Of a DNA stretch of 64,000 nucleotides, positions 58,777-64,000 are shown piece by piece. Source of the stretch: Bedellia somnulentella (lineage: Eukaryota > Arthropoda > Insecta > Lepidoptera > Bedelliidae); contig OY755174.1 of assembly GCA_963576735.1 (NCBI GenBank), forward strand, positions 7,502,001 to 7,566,000, read 5' to 3'. The notes below the pieces were generated by a model, which was not told where the DNA came from, did no database searches, and saw only the letters and a list, made by a program, of their open reading frames with translations. Both the position numbers and the translations under genes were made by a program. Every line of letters begins with the position of its first letter. The first letter of the stretch is position 1.

Positions 58777-59600
58777 GGTTTGTATGTTCCTTATGGAAAC
58801 AAAAACTACTCGTCGGATTTTAACGAAACTTGGTACAATTATTCTCCATACTCCTGCGCAGGTTTTTGTATACTTTGCAGCAGAGAAGTAAAGGGGAATT
58901 TTGGGAAATTTGGGGAAAACGGGAGAAGTTACTCCATTTTTTAAGCTTCCGTCGCGTGTGCAGCCTTAATGCTTAAACTTACATAGAAATCATGTGTGGC
59001 GGAAATATTCTTCATAAAATTATCTAAAAAAAAATCCTCAACACTATATGTCTATCTTTTACGGTTGACTCACAATAACACGTGTAATTCCTGATAGCTT
59101 AACAGTTCGGAACATCCTGATTATATTTGTTTACTCTTACGTTTGTAAACCTCTCACTCATCCCTAATTTAAAGAAGGTAACATTATTACCTATTTAATA
59201 AAAAAAGAATCATAGAAATCGGTAGAGAAACACCGAAATTATACATAAAATAAGCCATCGCGCCCGTGACCGAAACCGAATCGTTACTAATTTACATATA
59301 ACATACTAGATGGCGCGAGTAGTTGCATCCTACAACACGTAATGATTTATTTTTTAGATTGTTATAAATACTTCATGGCGTTTTATTCCAAAATTTGCTA
59401 TTAAACGGAAATACTGAACCGTTCATTAAAGCGCATTAAAAATCACCAAACTACACTGTTTAGGGAGTGCTATAAATTTAATAAATTGAAAACATTGCGC
59501 TGAATTTCACAATGCTTGAGCAGTGACTAAAGAAAGAAACCTCAGATATTTAAAAAACAACGCTACCCGTGCGAAGCTGGGACGATCCACTAGTTTAATA
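58604..59600 (-). mobile_element. About 1-kb unclassified repeat, inverted copy of 45069-46035
   Basis: Begins (on +) TATACTTATAATAAATCTGT and ends CGATCCACTAGTTTAATATA, the reverse complement of the edges at 45069-46035. A (TGTC)n tract of about 12 units at 58732-58777 corresponds to the GACA tract there. Non-coding. Confidence 0.75.
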
Positions 59601-59854
59601 TAAAATGGTTTGTGATATTGCTTTTAATTAAACATGCACTGTTCCATCTCATGATTTATGTTAGCAATACGCGTCTAATGTTTTATATGAACGATTTTAC
59701 TTCAATAGAAGACATTTAATTTTCTAATACTTTTTAATTGCAATTTATGTTGCCAACTATTGTAATCATGGTGTGTTTAAATATATTAAATTATATTATA
59801 TTTAATTTGTCTTTATTTACAAACGCAAAATAAAAAAAAGTTCATTCAGTAAAA

Positions 59855-59945
59855 TAGTAATTGGGCACATAGAGAGGAAAGATGATAGTAAATTGGTAAA
59901 AGAGATTTATAGATTTAATGTGGATGGTAAGGTTAGTAGAGGTAA
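59855..59945 (+). pseudogene. RTE LINE relic
   Basis: The forward frame reads GHIERKDDSKLVKEIYRFNV and then DGKVSRGNV. This aligns with GHIERMDDRKLVKGIYRASV/DGNVSRGRP in the C-terminal tail of the RTE LINE at 39265. Only about 30 codons remain. Confidence 0.6.
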
Positions 59946-60199
59946 TGTTGTGTATTTTCAACGGTCAATATTTTTTAATCAAAAATAATTTCTAAATTTA
60001 AGGGCCTGAAAAACAATATTCTTTTTGTGTTGGATTTACATTGAAAGTCCAGATGTTCTTTCGTAGTGCGTCCAATTGTTGTTTGAGAGTACTAAGTATT
60101 TTGCGTGGTTGTCATGTTTGGAGCTTTCACATCCTTTACAGCGCGACCTTGCGTTAAGGATATTTGTAATAAAACTATGAACTCCTAGTACTTGCCCAG

Positions 60200-60305
60200 T
60201 AAGAAGATTACCGCAAAAACAAACAAAGTGTTTTTACTACTAGATGATTTTGAACAAGGGAAAATTTTGGAAGTCCAAATAAGGTTTACACTATGTTTCG
60301 TCTAA
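60200..60305. repeat. Dispersed segment shared with 25640-25735
   Basis: The reverse complement (TTAGACGAAACATA...TTATTTGGACTT...GTTCAAAATCATC...AAAAACACTTTG) aligns with about 25628-25735. The surrounding sequence differs. Unknown element. Confidence 0.55.
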
Positions 60306-60329
60306 GATAACATATCTGCAGAGCTGTTA

Positions 60330-60540
60330 AGGCGCCGTTGGTTCAGCGAAAAATATCATCTGAGGGGGTGCTGCCCCCGCGGGCGCGGGGAAGCGCCTAC
60401 GCGCCGATCGAGCGGCCGTCTCCTCGACGCGACGCCGCGCCGCGTGCGCGCGTTTTAAAAACATACAGATCCACAATCATAACTTGGCCGGCGGCGACTC
60501 TGGTACTACTGTCGCCATTTTGAAATTTCGGCCTGTCATT
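60330..60540. other. GC-rich patch, no gene
   Basis: 60355-60460 is strikingly rich in CpG (GGGGGTGCTGCCCCCGCGGG and CGACGCGACGCCGCGCCGCG) in an AT-rich background. It could be a promoter-like island or a repeat. No reliable coding frame. Confidence 0.4.
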
Positions 60541-60956
60541 GTCAGTTAGTTCTTAACCAAATAAAAATTATAGGGTGACCTACGTATATAATAAATTATC
60601 ACTTTCATTAATATTTTTTTGTAGTGGAAACTTTTTTCAAAAACAATTATTTTTATGATGTATCTTTGCTTATTGATAAACGCTTTTATTTCCAGTATTC
60701 AATATAAAAACTCATGAAAATTATTATTTATATTGTTAAATTTTATCTAAGTAGGCTAACACCGTCCGAAAAGATGTGCGCGCATCGATAGTCATGCGGT
60801 GCGGGTTACGGGAAGTTGGGAAATGCTCCTGAATAAGATTTCACTACGTATACACTGATGCGTGGGTTCTAATCCTAATGCGGGGATGTACCAATGTGTC
60901 ATTTCTTAAGTCATAACTGTCTGACATATATATAAAATTACAAGGCAAATACGACG

Positions 60957-61313
60957 TGATAGCTTAATGGGTAGAACACCGGTTAAGGTGCAAGCGACTC
61001 ACTAGTCTTCAAATCCCGAATCGGGCCTACACCAATTTGTCTTTTCTAAAGTCATATGTGTGGTTAATTTATCACGGTTGTTAACGGTGAGGAAACCCAC
61101 ATGGCTGAGTTGTACTTAGTCGTGTGACAGTGTATTCGTGGAAAACGGCGATAGTCCTGCCCCCTATCACGTGAGTATACTGTTCATGCAAAGCGTGGGT
61201 ACTCTGAACACCAGGTGACAAAGTCACGTGATGTTCAGAAGTATTAGTACCTCTGCCAAATCCCTTCGGGGGTATTCGGCGTAAACGTTTATGTTATGTT
61301 ATGTTATATGTAA
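60957..61313 (+). mobile_element. SINE2, near full-length tRNA-derived SINE
   Basis: The head CGTGATAGCTTAATGGGTAG (A-box-like) is followed by a decayed B box (CTTCAAATCCC). Then GTCTTTTCTAAAGTCATATG, CACATGGCTGAGTTGTACTT, CCCCCTATCACGTGAGTATA, CTTCGGGGGTATTCGGCGTA, and a TTATG-repeat tail. Non-coding. Confidence 0.8.
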
Positions 61314-61755
61314 CAAGGTTGTTAACAGCAATAAAAAAGTGCCCATAAATTCACTGACCCAGCAAAATGAATGACCCAAACGATATCTGATGTTTAGAAT
61401 TATTTTTTCTGTGCCACCTTTTTGGGGGATCTATGTGTGAATATGAAATGTAAAAGACAGTACACGACAAGGTAAGCCTCTAATTTACAGGATTAAAAAA
61501 ATGATTTTAAGTAGTTACCCACTTATTAACTCTGAGTGTCACAAATAACAAATCCTTGAGTATAAAATAATGAAACAGCTTGCAGAAAAGTACAATTGGC
61601 AGTGTTATCGCTAAAAGCTTCCAGACAACATTTGGGAGGTAAGATCATCAAATTTAGGATACACAGTCATTCGAGTAGACATACCAGACAAGGGCAAAAA
61701 TAAATAAATATAATTAGCTTACATTAAAACGAACTTGTTTACTTACAATAATAGC
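61314..61755. other. No gene seen
   Basis: AT-rich, with no supported feature. Confidence 0.4.
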
Positions 61756-61759
61756 TATT

Positions 61760-62010
61760 ACATACATACATACATATACTCAAGGCTGTAAATCCCTAGA
61801 AGGGGTAGCCCGAGCTAAGGAACTAGAAACTCCTCAGCCACTTTCGGAAAGTTGAGTGGGGTAAAGATGGTAAAATAAAGTTTATTGGTGATGGGTCTCC
61901 AACCGCTTCGCCCAAAAACCTCTTAAAAGCCCCAATACCGTTATACGCCTCTTACGTACACCCACCGGCAGAAATGGGGTAGTGCTATTTTAAGCCGACA
62001 CTACACAGCA
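61760..62010 (-). mobile_element. SINE1 copy
   Basis: Full-length monomer: CATACATACATACATATACT tail, GAAGGGGTAGCCCGAGC, GGTCTCCAACCGCTTCGCCC, CACCGGCAGAAATGGGGTAG, CTACACAGC head end. Confidence 0.85.
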
Positions 62011-62110
62011 ACTAGTTATTAATTAAATGAATATTATATAAATTGTTTTATTAAGACATTTCAATACATAAATAAATTAGCCTGTATGATGTAAAGTTAT
62101 TTCCCTTATA

Positions 62111-62200
62111 ATGGTTATTTTTTATTTGCTGGCAATACTAATATCGATGACAGCGACAGCCCTTACCGGCCAAGAAAAGATTGTGGATCTGTACAGTAGG
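62111..62200 (+). CDS. Possible first exon with a signal peptide
   Basis: From ATG at 62111, 30 codons encode a short hydrophobic start (MVIFYLLAILISMTATALTG) and then QEKIVDLYSR. A good donor GTAAGC follows directly at 62201 in phase 0. This would suit the first exon of a secreted protein. No downstream exon was found within the window, and SINEs follow, so it may be chance. The frame also stays open to 62383. Confidence 0.25.
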
Positions 62201-62400
62201 GTAAGCAATACAGTTATTGTCAACTCGACAGTTTTAGCCACTCGCAAATATTTTCTATGGTATGGGTTCGGACATTTGTTTATGATTATTTACATTTTCT
62301 TTCTAAAATATTTACGAATGGTTATAACAGTCAGGGTGACGAAAACTGTATCGCTTACCCTAGGTTATCAATTTCAAAAATAGTTTCTACCATGGCCGTT

Positions 62401-62787
62401 TACAATGTAAAATATAACATAACATAAACATAAACGTTCACGCCGTTTATCCCCGAAGGGGTTGGCAGAGGTACCAAATACTTCTGAACTCTCATGGCAG
62501 CGCCATCTAGTGTCCAAAGAAGGTACCCACGTTTTGCTTAGACAGTGTACTCACGTGATAGGTGGCAGGCCTATCGCCGTTTTGTACGAATACACTGTCA
62601 CATGACTAAGTACAACTCAGCCATGTGGGTTTCCTCACGATGTTTTCCCTCAACGTTAACAACCATGATAAATTAACCAAACATATGACTTTAGAAAAGA
62701 CAAATTGGTGTAGGCCCGACCTAGGATTGGAACTCACGCCCTTCTGTTTTCGGGCGGGTGTTCTACCCACTGGACTATCATGTCGTC
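62401..62787 (-). mobile_element. SINE2 full-length copy
   Basis: On the minus strand it runs from the tRNA-like head (CATGATAGTCCAGTGGGTAG, GAGTTCCAATCCTAGGTC) through the core (CCACCTATCACGTGAGTACA). It ends in the CCCTTCGGGGATAAACGGCG end with an ATGTTATG-repeat tail. It is the best-preserved SINE2 copy in the window. Confidence 0.85.
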
Positions 62788-62865
62788 GTCGTATAAAATA
62801 TAATGATACGATAGATTTGTCTATCCCTGTCAGTTTAACAAAATTATTACAGTGATAATTTCATA

Positions 62866-63112
62866 ACTTTTGTCGTGTCGTGTCGGCTTAGAATAACACT
62901 ACCCCATTTCTACACGTAATCGTAAGAGGCGACTAAGGGTATAGGGGCTTTTTAAGTGATTTTTGGGGCGATGTGGTTGGAGAACCGTCACCGAAATCAT
63001 ATATTATTACCATCTTTTCCCAAATCAACTTCCAAAAGTGGCTGAGGAATTTCTCATTCCAAAGCAGGCTATCCAGTTAAGGGATTTATAGCCGTGAGTA
63101 TATGTATGTATA
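62866..63112 (+). mobile_element. SINE1 copy
   Basis: Head GTCGTGTCGGCTTAGAATAA, CGTAAGAGGCGACTAAGGGT, GATGTGGTTGGAG, AGTGGCTGAGGAATTTC, and the GCCGTGAGTATATGTATGTA tail. Full-length monomer. Confidence 0.8.
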
Positions 63113-64000
63113 TAATTTTCAGTTTAATCGAAATTAGAAGTTACTTTAACGGTTTTGTTCTTTTTCCCATTCCCAATAAAATATAAAAATGAGTGCAATC
63201 TATGAATTGAATGAATTCTTTTATAATTGCTAATGCTAACCGTACGCACGGTCACTCTCACGCCTACATTGACGCGCATCGTATACAGATAGGTCACTCG
63301 CACACTAACGGCGCCTCACGCGCGTAAATTGTAAGATCTGTAACACAAGGCGCGCGCGACATAGGTCCATCCCCTAAAGCAGCTCGCCGAGCACTGAGCG
63401 GGCGGCGGGCGGCGCTCGGGCACGAGTAGGACTGCGAATATCGATGTTTTTAAAATATTTGTTTTATTGAATTTATTAAAAAAGAAAACTAATCGCCAAT
63501 TATTATTAGAAATACAAATGCTCAAATTATGATGCAAGTTATATGTAAGTAAGTAAAATAAATAAAATATAAAACCATTTTAAAGAGTGTAATTAGAGGT
63601 ATGTTGGCGATTTTTTTCTATCGAGCGAAAATGTATTAATCATGTTTCGAATCGCCAATTTTACAGCAGAAAAGCCTCAAGATTTTCAAAACCATATTGT
63701 TATAAACATACGCATTATAATGTTTCAAAAACTCTTTTCGCTGCACTAACGGCACCTTAAGTCATTTAAAAAATCATTGGTGAAACGACGAGGCATAACC
63801 CCTTTTACCGACCCTAGGAAACAAACTTCCTAGCATAAGTCCTTGGTCCACTTTTTCTCTCTCATAAAACATAGTTCTAGTTTTTTTCGCATACACCTAT
63901 GTCTCTCAAATGTTGGGCAACTATGATCGTTCTATTATGAATGTTTATTTATAATTGCTTTTTTTAAACCTAACGACGCGACGTTTAGAATAGTAGCTCT
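63113..64000. other. No gene; CpG-rich patch at 63240-63430
   Basis: 63240-63430 is CpG-rich (ACGCGCGTAAATTG, AAGGCGCGCGCGACATAGG, GCGGGCGGCGGGCGGCGCTC) in AT-rich surroundings. No convincing coding frame or splice pattern in either strand up to the end. Confidence 0.4.

Overview
The window looks like AT-rich nuclear DNA from an insect, most likely a moth or butterfly. The genes have short exons with GT-AG introns. The DNA is dense in non-LTR retrotransposons and short interspersed elements of lepidopteran type, one LINE carries a baculovirus-FP-like ORF1, and there are many MITEs. No bacterial features are visible. There is one assembly gap of Ns at 33292-33491.

The only convincing host genes are three paralogues of one family. 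I recognise the C-terminal half as the FAM194 domain of glutamate-rich protein 6 (ERICH6) type. Copy A (16221-22554, +) and copy C (43131-56126, +) are long. Each has an N-terminal CxC exon, a second short exon, one very large exon with further CxxC pairs and a Lys/Glu/Ser/Thr-rich repetitive tract, and four exons for the FAM194 region. Copy B (29346-34565, -) lies between them in opposite orientation. It keeps the FAM194 exons but only the last part of the large exon, and it lacks the Cys-rich start and the repeats. Splice positions and phases agree across the copies, so they arose by duplication. The repeat tracts (13-residue units in A, 24-residue units in C) arose or turned over independently. 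The first coding exon of A and C was not found.

Left flank (1-16200): SINE copies of two families, a Jockey/CR1-type LINE with an intact ORF2 (3335-7306), a head-to-head inverted-repeat DNA transposon with an MADF-like gene fragment (11866-13297), and a 5'-truncated RTE LINE copy with a target duplication (13541-14265).

Between A and B (22555-29345): an 873-bp Mutator-like foldback element with 373-bp arms and 9-bp target duplications (23533-24405), and two unrelated LINE fragments (25090-27007). Between B and C (34566-43130): a foldback repeat, a 5'-truncated LINE, and a hAT element (37883-42792) split by an apparently full-length RTE LINE with a 1033-codon intact ORF (39234-42637). Introns of A, B and C hold several MITEs and LINE relics. 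After C (56127-64000) come a CR1/L2-like LINE with one nonsense codon, more SINEs, a large unclassified repeat also present inside C, and two GC-rich patches. No further gene is convincing; a possible signal-peptide exon is at 62111-62200.

The commonest SINE (called SINE1 here) resembles the RTE LINE at both ends and has the same (GTAT)n-type tail, so it is probably mobilised by it. SINE2 has tRNA-like A and B boxes and a TTATG-repeat tail.
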